From Pseudomonadota bacterium (lineage in GTDB: Bacteria; Planctomycetota; UBA8108; UBA1146), in assembly GCA_017859655.1 (NCBI GenBank), contig JAFMMO010000009.1, positions 1 to 37,909 of the forward strand: a stretch of 37,909 nt of DNA, written 5' to 3'. The position numbers were made by a program, and so were the translations under genes. Each line of letters begins with the position of its first letter. Within the stretch, counting starts at the first letter, position 1. The notes beneath the pieces are model-generated. The model saw only the letters and a program-made list of their open reading frames with translations. It was not told the DNA's origin and ran no database searches. Shown here in pieces: positions 17,417-25,104 of this stretch.

Positions 17417-18790
17417 TTACTCAGAAGTGGCCTCGGCGTTGCCGCCGAGACTCAGATGGAGATCGACGCGCTGCATCAGGCGGAGGCCTCGGATGCTGAT
17501 GCGGGCGACGCGGGCGTTCAGCACACGCGCCTGCACCTGCAGCTCCTGAATGCGATCAATCCGCCCGGCCTCGAGCTGGGCCTGGGCGACTTCGTAGGTC
17601 CGTTGGTTGCTGTCGAGGGTGACATCGAGGAACTGCTCCCGCTGGAGGAGGATGCCGTCGTTCTCCAGCCCGGTCTCGACCTCCGCGAAGGCCTGGAGCG
17701 CGGTGCTTCGGTACTCGGCGACCGCGGCCTCCTGCTGGGCGTTCGCGATCTCGACATCCGCATCGCGCCGACCCCCGTCGAAGATCGGGGCGAGGAGGTT
17801 CGCGGCCGAGTTCCAGGCGATGTTCGCCGGGTTCAGCAGGGAGGAGAAGTCGGATGACGCGGCCCCGCCATCCGCCGTAATCGCCACGCGGGGAAGCTTC
17901 GCCGCCTTCGCCATGTCGAGTCGCCCGTAGGAGGCGGCCACCTGTCGCTCCGCCGCGACGATGTCCATGCGACGCTCGAGCAGGTCGGAGGGAAGGCCCG
18001 CGGGGATCGCGGGGGGGACCGCGACGAAGTCGTCGGCCGCGGCGAGTTCACCGGACGGGTAGCGCCCCAGCAGGACCTCGAGACTCCGCTGGGCCTGATT
18101 GAACGCCCCCTGGACCGAGCGAAGCGCCTCGTTCGCCGAGGCGACGGCGGCGCGCGCGAGGTCGACCTGAGTCTGGGCGACCGCGCCCTGCTGGAGCTGC
18201 GCCTCGGTGATGGTGAGGATCTCCTGCTGGAGGTCGACCACCTGCTGCGCGAGCCGGCTCTGGAGCTGGATCTCGGTCAGCTGGAACCACCCCTTCGCCA
18301 CCTGCGCCGCGAGGGACTGCCGGGCGTACTGCTCGAGGAGGACGGCGGAGAGGTAGTCCTCCCGCGCGGCCTCGGCGCCGGCCGAGAGCCGCCCCCAGAC
18401 ATCGAGCTCCCAGTCGAAGGAGAGACCGACTCCACCCCCGGTGGGGCCGGAGGCCTCTCCGGTTCCCCCGCCGTAGGCTCCCGCTCCGAGGGAGACGGTC
18501 GGCTCCAGCAGGGCCCCGGCCTTCTTCGCGAAGCCCGCGGCCTGGTCGACCCGAGCGGCCGCAGCCGCGAGGTCGGGGTTGTTCGAGAGCGCCTCGATCA
18601 CGAGGCTCTCGAGGGTCTCGTCTCCGAAGCTGGCGATCCAGCCATCCTGCACCTGCTCGGGGGAGCCGATTCCGAAGGAGTCGGGGACCGGAAGCTCGGG
18701 GCGATCTCTCTCCGGGATGTAGGAAGGACCTCCGCCGCATCCGAGGAGAGGAGCCAGCAGCAGCGGGATGAGCAGACGCGGACCCAGCAT
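17417..18790 (-). CDS. TolC-like outer-membrane efflux lipoprotein (OprM/NodT type)
   Basis: A 457-residue protein with lipobox L-L-G-C18, so it is predicted to be lipid-anchored. The OEP repeat pattern is present twice: N-P-D-L-A-A-A-A-A-R-V-D-Q near residue 70, long Ala/Gln-rich coiled coils, R-R-M-D-I-V-A-A-E-R-Q-V-A near 267, and the second-half equivalents. The G-G-x-x-L-D-W-x-L-D-V-W-G-type strand appears as LSFDWELDVWGRL near 135. It forms the outer-membrane channel for the adaptor and pump encoded next. It is the first gene of the operon; the ATG at 18790 has a GAGG site 9 bases upstream, whereas the longer upstream frame lacks a leader peptide. Confidence 0.92.
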   Translation of the reverse strand: MLGPRLLIPLLLAPLLGCGGGPSYIPERDRPELPVPDSFGIGSPEQVQDGWIASFGDETLESLVIEALSNNPDLAAAAARVDQAAGFAKKAGALLEPTVSLGAGAYGGGTGEASGPTGGGVGLSFDWELDVWGRLSAGAEAAREDYLSAVLLEQYARQSLAAQVAKGWFQLTEIQLQSRLAQQVVDLQQEILTITEAQLQQGAVAQTQVDLARAAVASANEALRSVQGAFNQAQRSLEVLLGRYPSGELAAADDFVAVPPAIPAGLPSDLLERRMDIVAAERQVAASYGRLDMAKAAKLPRVAITADGGAASSDFSSLLNPANIAWNSAANLLAPIFDGGRRDADVEIANAQQEAAVAEYRSTALQAFAEVETGLENDGILLQREQFLDVTLDSNQRTYEVAQAQLEAGRIDRIQELQVQARVLNARVARISIRGLRLMQRVDLHLSLGGNAEATSE

Positions 18791-18880
18791 GGGCGAACCT
18801 CGTTCCAGATCTCTCGGGGGCTGTCGGAGGATCCTGAAGGAACCTCGACCATGGTTCAACACGGTCACACCGCCATTGCG

Positions 18881-19531
18881 TCAGGAAATCCCGCCCGAGG
18901 CGCGACGTGGACGATAGGCGGACACCAGGCGCGCGACGAGCACGGCGAGATAGAAGCTCCCGGTCGTCGCCTCCAACATGGCAAAGGAGCGGGCATGACT
19001 CGTGACCGGGGTCACATCGCCATAGCCCAGGGTCGTGAGGCTGACGAAGCTGAAGTAGATCAGGTCGCGCCACTCCGCGGGGCCCCCGTCCGGGGTCGAA
19101 AAGGAGCCGGGGCGCAGGTTCTCCTGCAGCGAGTAGAGGAGACTCCAGCAGATCCCGAGGAGCAGGTAGACGCAGAGCGCGGCGCAGAGCTTCTCTCCGG
19201 TGACCGACCCCGACCGAAGAACGAAGCCGAGGATCCGGGTGACGACATAGACGAGGAACCCGAGCTGCAGGGCGATCGCCACGATGACCCCTCCGCCGGC
19301 GCCGCCCTGGTAGATGAAGCTGAGGACCACGCCGGGCGCGGCGAGGAGCGCCGCCCGGAAGAGGGACCGTCGATCCTCGCTCACCGCGTAGAGCGCGCTG
19401 AGCAGGACGCTGAGCATCAGCAGGGTGAGGATCGCCCGCCCTGCCCTCACCTCCTCGAAGTGAGGATAGAGGATCAGCAGCCCGAAGAGACAGACGAGGA
19501 GAGCGGGGCCGCGGGTGGGGGGCAGCTTCAA
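18881..19531 (-). CDS. Potassium-channel-like ion channel (Ion_trans_2)
   Basis: About 216 residues. There are several hydrophobic helices, then a pore module near the C terminus: outer helix, pore loop with the selectivity filter T-T-L-G-Y-G-D-V-T-P near 166-175, and a final helix (FYLAVLVARLVSAY). It should form a tetrameric K+-selective channel; no cytoplasmic RCK or cyclic-nucleotide domain is attached. The start is uncertain: the frame is open to 19852, but the residues before the first helix look random. I chose the TTG at 19531 because GGGAAAGG lies just before it and it gives the usual length of this family; a GTG at 19594 is an alternative. The stop is 90 bases upstream of the efflux operon. 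Confidence 0.75.
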   Translation of the reverse strand: MKLPPTRGPALLVCLFGLLILYPHFEEVRAGRAILTLLMLSVLLSALYAVSEDRRSLFRAALLAAPGVVLSFIYQGGAGGGVIVAIALQLGFLVYVVTRILGFVLRSGSVTGEKLCAALCVYLLLGICWSLLYSLQENLRPGSFSTPDGGPAEWRDLIYFSFVSLTTLGYGDVTPVTSHARSFAMLEATTGSFYLAVLVARLVSAYRPRRASGGIS

Positions 19532-19826
19532 GGGGACCTTTCCCAGGGACTCCCCACCGAGAAGCCGGGGGAGGACCGTCCCGGAGGATGGCACGAACGC
19601 GGACCGGAGTCGAACCGTCTCGGGGAGGTGGACCGGGAATCCGTCCCGAAGAAACCGACCGCATCGCGCCGGTCCCCTTCTTCTCCGTCGCTCTTCGCTT
19701 CCTCTCCCATTCGCGGTGCCGCGGGGCGATCCCTCGTCCCTCCGCGCGGGCGGTGCGGCCACCGCCTTCCCGGCCGGGACGACCCCCGCTCCCGGAAAGG
19801 AGCGCCGAGGATCCGCGACCCCGGCC
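19532..19826. other. Intergenic stretch upstream of the channel gene
   Basis: The stretch lies between the chosen channel start and the end of the SDR gene, both on the minus strand. The channel frame stays open through it, but its translation is Arg/Pro/Gly-rich and unlike a protein N terminus. I see no promoter, RNA or repeat that I can defend. Confidence 0.4.
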
Positions 19827-20624
19827 TCACCAGGTGTACGCGCAGAACCCACCGTCCACCGTGAGGGTGGTGCCCGTGACGAAGGACGCGGCCGGCAGCG
19901 CGAGGAAGACGCCGGCCCGGGCGACCTCCTCCGGCTCGGCGATCCTCCCCAGCGGCGTTCGCGCCACGATCGCCTCGTGCACCTCGGGATCGGCGAGGAG
20001 CTCCGCGACGAGCGGGGTCCGCGTGTACCAGGGAGCCAGCGCGTTGACGCGGATCCCCGCCGGTCCCCACTCTCCGGCGAGGACCCTGGCGAGCTGGTGG
20101 AGAGCGGCCTTCGTCATGGCGTAGGGAGCGCCGGTGCGGATCCCCTGTATCCCCGCGACCGATCCGATGAGGACGACCGAAGGACTCCGCCCCCGGGAGA
20201 GGTGCGGGTGGAGGGCGCGGAGGAGGTCGAGGGTCCCCCGCTGGTTCGTCGCGAAGAGGGCGTCGAGCTCGGTCTCCGTGAACTCGACGAGAGGCTTCCG
20301 CACGTTGGTGCCGACATTCAGGAAGGCGACGTCGAGCGACCCTGCGTCCTCTCCCGGGGTGGCGTCGCTCCCCGCCTCCAATGCCGCGATGATCGTCGCC
20401 CTCCCGGCGGCGGTCGTCGCGTCGGCGCGGACCGCCCGGGCGGAGCCGCGCCCCGTCGCGGTGCGGATCGCCTCTCCGAGGGTCTCCTCCTCGCGGGCGA
20501 CGGCGATGACCTCCGCGCCGAGCCGGACGCACTCCTCGAGGAGCGCCCGGCCGATCCCCCGGCTCGCGCCCGTGATGAGCACGCGCCGACCATCGAACTC
20601 CCAGGGGCTCCGCTCCCTCGCCAT
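19827..20624 (-). CDS. Short-chain dehydrogenase/reductase (tropinone-reductase/gluconate-dehydrogenase-like)
   Basis: A 265-residue classical SDR. The nucleotide-binding T18-G-A-S-R-G-I-G25, the N-V-G-T-N stretch near 103-107, catalytic S155, Y168 and K172 (SVAGIQ, PYAMTKAAL), and the C-terminal FVTGTTLTVDGGF are all present. It should interconvert an alcohol and a ketone with NAD(P)H in the cytoplasm. The W-x-F-D-G-R-R start and NVGTN resemble tropinone-reductase-like and 5-keto-gluconate-type members, but the substrate cannot be read off. The ATG at 20624 has GGGGAGGG five bases upstream. It is divergent from the 2-hydroxyacid dehydrogenase operon, 120 bases away, so a shared regulatory region and related substrate are plausible. 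Confidence 0.88.
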   Translation of the reverse strand: MARERSPWEFDGRRVLITGASRGIGRALLEECVRLGAEVIAVAREEETLGEAIRTATGRGSARAVRADATTAAGRATIIAALEAGSDATPGEDAGSLDVAFLNVGTNVRKPLVEFTETELDALFATNQRGTLDLLRALHPHLSRGRSPSVVLIGSVAGIQGIRTGAPYAMTKAALHQLARVLAGEWGPAGIRVNALAPWYTRTPLVAELLADPEVHEAIVARTPLGRIAEPEEVARAGVFLALPAASFVTGTTLTVDGGFCAYTW

Positions 20625-20710
20625 CCCGACCCTCCCCTCGCTGGACCGCCGATCCGCCTCTACGAGAGTCGATCCGAAGCGGACGGAGGCATCCAGCCCC
20701 CTGCTTCCGT

Positions 20711-20716
20711 TAGACT
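20711..20716 (+). promoter_or_regulatory. Putative -10 element (gtTAGACT)
   Basis: TAGACT ends 28 bases before the ATG of the 2-hydroxyacid dehydrogenase gene, within the 120-base divergent region. It matches TATAAT at four positions if TAnnnT plus A is counted loosely. No -35 box is evident. Confidence 0.35.
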
Positions 20717-20744
20717 CCCCCGGGCGAGAGCGAGGAGGGTCGGA

Positions 20745-21725
20745 ATGACGGTGATCGTCCGGGCGGACCCGGAGGGGGAGTTCGCGGAGGCGATCCGCGG
20801 AGAGTGCGCAGCGCGCGGCTTCGAGCCCCCTCGGATCGCGGCGGAGCCCACCGGGGGCGCGGGGATCGAGGTCCTCGTCTCCGGCCGCCCCCCCGCGTCC
20901 CTCCTCGACGCCTGCCCCGATCTTCAGTGGATCGTGGTCCCCTTCGCGGGCCTTCCGGCCGAGACGGTCGCCGCACTCCGCGCTCGACCGCGACTCTCGG
21001 TGACGAACCTCCATCACAACGCCGCCGCGACGACGGAGACCGCCCTCGCCCTCCTCCTCGCCGCCGCGAAGCGGATCATCCCTGCCGATGGCGCGCTGCG
21101 CCGCGGGGACTGGTCGATGCGCCACGCTCCGGACCCGAGCCCGATCCTCGCCGGCAAGCGCGCGCTCGTGCTCGGGGTCGGCGCGATCGGCTCCCGGGTC
21201 GCCCGCGCGCTGCAGGCGCTCGATGTCTCGGTGCGGGGCATCGTGCGGGAGCCGGAGAGGTCCGATCGGCTCGCACCCGCGGGCGTCCCGCTCCTCCCCC
21301 TGGCCGCCCTCGACGATGAGCTCCCCGCCGCGGACCTCCTCATCGTCACCCTCCCCGCCACCCCGCAGACCGATGGGCTCCTCGGATCGTCTCGGCTCAA
21401 GCTCCTCCCGGCCGGATCGGTCCTCGTGAACGTGGGGCGCGCCTCGATCATCGACGAGGAAGCGCTCCACAAGGCCCTGGTCGAAGGCTCGCTCGGGGCA
21501 GCCGGAATCGATGTCTGGTGGCGGATGCCCGCGACCGAGGATGAGCGGACCGCGTGCCCTCCCTCCTCCCTCCCCTTCGCAGAGCTGCCGAACTGCGTCC
21601 TCAGCCCCCACCGGGCGGGACACGGCGCGGAGATCGAGGCGCTGCGGGCGCGGCACCTCCTCGAGCGGCTGGCGGAGATCGAGCGCGGAGACGCGAGGGC
21701 CCTCGATCTCGAGCGCGGCTACTGA
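20745..21725 (+). CDS. D-isomer-specific 2-hydroxyacid dehydrogenase family protein
   Basis: A 326-residue NAD(P)-dependent oxidoreductase. The substrate-binding half covers about 1-105 and 300-326, and the nucleotide-binding domain carries G144-V-G-A-I-G149. The family active-site Arg is R232 in LVNVGRASIIDEEAL, and the catalytic His is H289 in LSPHRAGHG. The usual E-P-L segment after the D-V strand is replaced by a longer, less typical loop (IDVWWRMPATEDE). Members reduce 2-oxoacids such as glyoxylate, hydroxypyruvate or pyruvate. AGGAGGGT lies before the ATG. The next gene follows after 68 bases, suggesting a three-gene catabolic operon. The exact substrate is unknown. Confidence 0.87.
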   Translation: MTVIVRADPEGEFAEAIRGECAARGFEPPRIAAEPTGGAGIEVLVSGRPPASLLDACPDLQWIVVPFAGLPAETVAALRARPRLSVTNLHHNAAATTETALALLLAAAKRIIPADGALRRGDWSMRHAPDPSPILAGKRALVLGVGAIGSRVARALQALDVSVRGIVREPERSDRLAPAGVPLLPLAALDDELPAADLLIVTLPATPQTDGLLGSSRLKLLPAGSVLVNVGRASIIDEEALHKALVEGSLGAAGIDVWWRMPATEDERTACPPSSLPFAELPNCVLSPHRAGHGAEIEALRARHLLERLAEIERGDARALDLERGY

Positions 21726-21793
21726 GCGGGCGCCCCGTGAACTCCTTGCCCTCGAGGGAGTGCGATGCGAGAACGCACCCTGAGGAGGTCCCC

Positions 21794-22768
21794 GTGTCCC
21801 CCACCCCCGCCGACGCCCGCTCCCTCCCGCGCCCCACCTGGCGCGGAGTGATGCCCGCGATCACCACTCCGTTCGACGCGCAGGGTCGCGTCGATGATGC
21901 CGCCGTCACCACTAGGATCGCCCGCGCCATCGACGCGGGCTGCAGCGCGATCATCCCCGCCGGCTCCCTCGGCGAGGGAAACACCCTCTCCGCCGGAGAG
22001 AAGCGCGCGCTCTTCGCCACCTCGGTCGAAGCGTGCGCCGGGCGCGTCCCCGTGATCGCCGCGATCGCCGCGGCCGGCACGGCTGAGGGGGTCGCCCTCG
22101 CGGAGGCGGCGCGAGAGGTCGGGTGCACCGGCCTGATGGTCCTCCCCCCCTATGTCCACTCGGGGGACACGAGGGAGGTCCTCACCCACATTGGGGCGCT
22201 CATCCGCGCGACTCCGCTCCCCTGCATGGTCTACAACAACCCCGGCGCGTACGGCGCGGACCTCCGCGCGGACGCGCTCTGCTCCCTCGCGGAGGCGCAC
22301 ACGAACCTCAAGGCGGTGAAGGAGTCCTCCGGCGACGCCCGACGGATCACCGCGATCATCGAGCGGGCTGGGGAGCGCCTCGCCGTGAGCGCGGGACTCG
22401 ACGATGTCGTCGTCGAGGGAGTTCGGGCCGGGGCGGTCGGCTGGGTGGCGGGGCTCGTGAACGCCTTCCCGGTCGAGTCGGTGCGTCTCTTCGAGGCCGC
22501 GCGGGACGGCGATCCGGAGGCGGATGCGCTCTATCGCTGGTTCCTCCCCCTCCTCCGCCTCGATGTGGTCCCCGACTTCGTCCAGCGGATCAAGCTCGTC
22601 GAGGAGCTCCTCGGTCAAGGGAGCGCGCGGGTCCGTCCCCCCCGGCTCCCGCTCCCGGAGGAGGATGCCACCGCGGTTCAGCGGATCCTGGAGACCGCCC
22701 TCGCCGCCGCGCCTCCGGGGAGCGCGCGGGCGGGAGCGGGCTCCGCCGGAGAGGAGGCGGGGGCATGA
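21794..22768 (+). CDS. DapA-family (beta/alpha)8 lyase/deaminase, candidate 1-pyrroline-4-hydroxy-2-carboxylate deaminase
   Basis: A 324-residue aldolase-fold protein. The Schiff-base lysine is K176 (LKAVKESSGD) and the catalytic Tyr is Y147 (MVYNNPGAYG). The substrate loop reads A-G-S-L-G-E, not the G-T-T-G-E of true dihydrodipicolinate synthase. The C-terminal part (GAVGWVAGLVNAFP, RWFLPLLRLD, SARVRPPRLPL) resembles, from my memory of the family, deaminases of the hydroxyproline pathway. The next gene, coupled by an ATGA overlap, makes 2-oxoglutarate from its semialdehyde, so this enzyme very probably produces 2-oxoglutarate semialdehyde. Sugar-acid dehydratases of the same fold (keto-deoxyarabonate or keto-deoxyglucarate) are the alternatives. 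The start is GTG at 21794, with GAGGAGGT upstream. Confidence 0.85.
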   Translation: MSPTPADARSLPRPTWRGVMPAITTPFDAQGRVDDAAVTTRIARAIDAGCSAIIPAGSLGEGNTLSAGEKRALFATSVEACAGRVPVIAAIAAAGTAEGVALAEAAREVGCTGLMVLPPYVHSGDTREVLTHIGALIRATPLPCMVYNNPGAYGADLRADALCSLAEAHTNLKAVKESSGDARRITAIIERAGERLAVSAGLDDVVVEGVRAGAVGWVAGLVNAFPVESVRLFEAARDGDPEADALYRWFLPLLRLDVVPDFVQRIKLVEELLGQGSARVRPPRLPLPEEDATAVQRILETALAAAPPGSARAGAGSAGEEAGA

Positions 22769-24267
22769 GCATCGAGACAGGGCACTGGATCGCGGGTGAG
22801 CTCTCCCGGGAGGGGAACGAGAGCTTCCACGCCATCGACCCCTCGACCGGGGACTCGCTCGAGGGCGCGTTCTGCGAGGCGACGCCGGTCGAGATCGATC
22901 GCGCGGTGCGCTCCGCCGAGGAGGCGGCGCGCGCCCTTCGTCACGCCTCTCCGATGGTGCGGGCGGACCTCCTCGATCGCATCGCGGATGGGATCGAGGC
23001 GCTCGGAGACGAGCTGCTCGAGCGGAGCCACCTGGAGACCGCCCTCCCCCTCCCCCGCCTCACGATGGAGAGGGGTCGCACCTGCGGTCAGCTGCGGGCG
23101 TTCGCGACCGAGCTCCGCGATGGCGATCGATTCGCCCCGCTCCACATCCCCGCCGATCCCGCCCGGGAGCCCCTGCCGAGACCGGACCTGACCCGGCGCG
23201 CGCTGCCGATCGGACCGGTCGCCGTCTTCGGCGCGTCGAACTTCCCCCTCGCGTTCTCGGTGGCAGGGGGCGACACGGCGAGCGCCCTCGCCGCGGGCTG
23301 CCCCGTCATCGTGAAGGGGCACCCTCTCCACCCCGGAACCTCCGCCCTCGTGGCGGGAGCGATCGTCGAGGCGATCGCCGCCCTCTCCCTTCCCACGGGG
23401 GTCTTCTCGCTCCTCCACGGCCGCCACCATGAGGTCGGCGCGGCCCTCGTCGATCACCCCTCGCTGCGAGCCGTCGCCTTCACCGGGAGCTGCGCGGGAG
23501 GGACCGCGCTCTTCCGACGCGCCGGGGAGCGCACCATCCCGATCCCGGTCTTCGCGGAGATGGGGAGCGTGAACCCGGTCTTCGTCCTCCCGAGCGCGCT
23601 CGCCGATCGTCACCGGGAGATCGCGGACCTCCTCGCCGGGTCGGTGCTCCTCGGGGTCGGCCAGTTCTGCACCAATCCCGGGCTCATCGCGTGGATCGAC
23701 GGGGAGGGCTCGGACCTCCTCCTCGCCGGGATCGCCGCGCGGATGCTCGACGGCCCCGCCGGTGTGATGCTGGGGACGGAGATCCGGGACCACTATGAGA
23801 GCGGCGTCACCCGGCGGGGCGCGATCGCCGGAGTGGAGGAGATGGCGCGCGGCCCGCGCGGCGGCGAGGCGTGCTCGGTCGGTGGTGTCCTCCACCGGGT
23901 CGACGCCCTGACGCTGCTGTCCGAGCCCGCCCTCACGGAGGAGCTGTTCGGGCCCGCAACGCTCGCGGTGATCGCGCGCGACGCGGAGGAGCTCCTGGAG
24001 ATCGCCCGCGTCCTCCCCGGGCAGCTGACCGCGACGATCCAGGCGGAGCCCCGCGACGTGACCCTCCGCGAGGCGCTGCGGCCGATCCTCGAGGAGCGCT
24101 GCGGGCGGCTCCTCCTCGGCGGCGCCCCGACCGGGGTCGAGGTCTCGCCGGCGATGCAGCACGGGGGGCCGTGGCCGGCGACGACCGATGCCCGCTTCAC
24201 CTCGGTGGGGCTCGCCGCGATCGAGCGGTTCCTCCGCCCGGTCTGCTATCAGGGGTGGGAGGAGTAG
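22765..24267 (+). CDS. 2-oxoglutarate (2,5-dioxovalerate) semialdehyde dehydrogenase
   Basis: A 500-residue aldehyde dehydrogenase that oxidises alpha-ketoglutarate semialdehyde to 2-oxoglutarate with NAD(P)+. The subfamily signature FGASNFPLAFSVAGGDTASA (N159 is the oxyanion-hole Asn) is followed by K184 in VIVKGHPLHPGTS, general base E265 in FAEMGSVNPVF and nucleophile C302 in GQFCTNPGL. Its ATG overlaps the DapA-family stop by four bases, so the two are translationally coupled. The cofactor is not certain. The gene ends at a TAG inside a small hairpin and faces a convergent secreted-protein gene. Confidence 0.92.
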   Translation: MSIETGHWIAGELSREGNESFHAIDPSTGDSLEGAFCEATPVEIDRAVRSAEEAARALRHASPMVRADLLDRIADGIEALGDELLERSHLETALPLPRLTMERGRTCGQLRAFATELRDGDRFAPLHIPADPAREPLPRPDLTRRALPIGPVAVFGASNFPLAFSVAGGDTASALAAGCPVIVKGHPLHPGTSALVAGAIVEAIAALSLPTGVFSLLHGRHHEVGAALVDHPSLRAVAFTGSCAGGTALFRRAGERTIPIPVFAEMGSVNPVFVLPSALADRHREIADLLAGSVLLGVGQFCTNPGLIAWIDGEGSDLLLAGIAARMLDGPAGVMLGTEIRDHYESGVTRRGAIAGVEEMARGPRGGEACSVGGVLHRVDALTLLSEPALTEELFGPATLAVIARDAEELLEIARVLPGQLTATIQAEPRDVTLREALRPILEERCGRLLLGGAPTGVEVSPAMQHGGPWPATTDARFTSVGLAAIERFLRPVCYQGWEE

Positions 24268-24281
24268 CCCCCCGAGGGGCT
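24266..24281. terminator. Small hairpin between convergent genes
   Basis: AGCCCC (24266-24271) and GGGGCT (24276-24281) can pair around a four-base loop exactly between the stop codons of the convergent dehydrogenase and dockerin-protein genes. It overlaps both stops and has no U run, so it is a weak bidirectional terminator candidate. Confidence 0.35.
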
Positions 24282-25063
24282 CAGGGGCAGAACGCGCCGG
24301 TGGGACACTGGAGAGTCGGGTCCGCCTCGCAGTCGGGGAACGCTCCGCCGGGGGAAGGCCCCGACCCGAAGAGCCACGCGAGGAGCGTGACCGGATCGCT
24401 CACATCTGCGAGCCCGTCCGCGTTCGCGTCCACCGCCGCCTCGCAGTTGAGACCGCCGCCCTCGAAGAGGAACGCGAGGCCCGCGATCGCGTCGGTCAGG
24501 TCGACGGCGCCGCTCTGGTCCACATCTCCCCGGATGAAGTCGAGCGGCGGAGTGACCGTCCACTCCCCGCAGCTCAGGTCCATCGGGACGGAGCTGCCGC
24601 CGATCACGACGACCGAGGTGATCGGCGGCGAGCCGATCGGGCAGGGGCAGAGGGTCGTCGTTCCCTCCGCGAGGGCCGTGTAGCTCGCCGCCACGATCTC
24701 GAAGCTCCCGGGCGGGAGAACCGCCATGCCGAGGAAGCTGATGATCACCCCCACCGAGAACCCGAACGACTCCTGGTTGAAGGAGGCGAAGTCGGGGGTC
24801 CCGCCGCCGTTCACGACGAGGGCGTCCGCGCCGTGCCCGAAGTCCACGAGCTCGATCACCGCGGGGTCGTGGCAGATGGTCAGGGACCAGCCGCTCGCAT
24901 CCTGAGGGTTGTCGAGGAGCGCGCTGGTGGAGATCCCCGCGCCGACCCCGGCGGAGCCGCCGAGGGTGGTGAGGAGGGGAGCCTGGGCGAGGAGAGAACC
25001 CCCTGCGCCCCACGAGAGGGGCAGGAGGAGCAGGAGCAGACGGGCGGACGGAGCGTTCGACAT
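24281..25063 (-). CDS. Secreted protein with cohesin-like and dockerin-like modules
   Basis: A 260-residue protein. The signal peptide covers about 1-27 (ends LLAQ). Residues about 32-172 form a beta-rich domain with the look of a cohesin-like/Ig-type module (LLDNPQDASGWSLTICHDP, VNGGGTPDF, VGVIISFLG). Residues 177-232 hold two dockerin-like loops (GDVDQSGAVDLTDAI and DANADGLADVSDPV) with LAFLF and LLAWLF helix ends, followed by a Cys-rich tail (C245, C253, C259). The role is unknown; a surface or extracellular, calcium-binding, non-enzymatic part is likely. GGGAGGAAG precedes the ATG at 25063. It is the third gene after sulfatase and EamA transporter, 41 bases past the latter. Confidence 0.82.
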   Translation of the reverse strand: MSNAPSARLLLLLLPLSWGAGGSLLAQAPLLTTLGGSAGVGAGISTSALLDNPQDASGWSLTICHDPAVIELVDFGHGADALVVNGGGTPDFASFNQESFGFSVGVIISFLGMAVLPPGSFEIVAASYTALAEGTTTLCPCPIGSPPITSVVVIGGSSVPMDLSCGEWTVTPPLDFIRGDVDQSGAVDLTDAIAGLAFLFEGGGLNCEAAVDANADGLADVSDPVTLLAWLFGSGPSPGGAFPDCEADPTLQCPTGAFCP

Positions 25064-25104
25064 CGCTTCCTCCCGGGAGGAACGAGGTGCGCGGCGGCAG
25101 CACA

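Noticed and set aside
18848-18855. ACCATGGT palindrome upstream of the efflux operon as a TetR-type operator
   Set aside because: Only eight bases are symmetric and no regulator gene is adjacent; too short to support an operator call.
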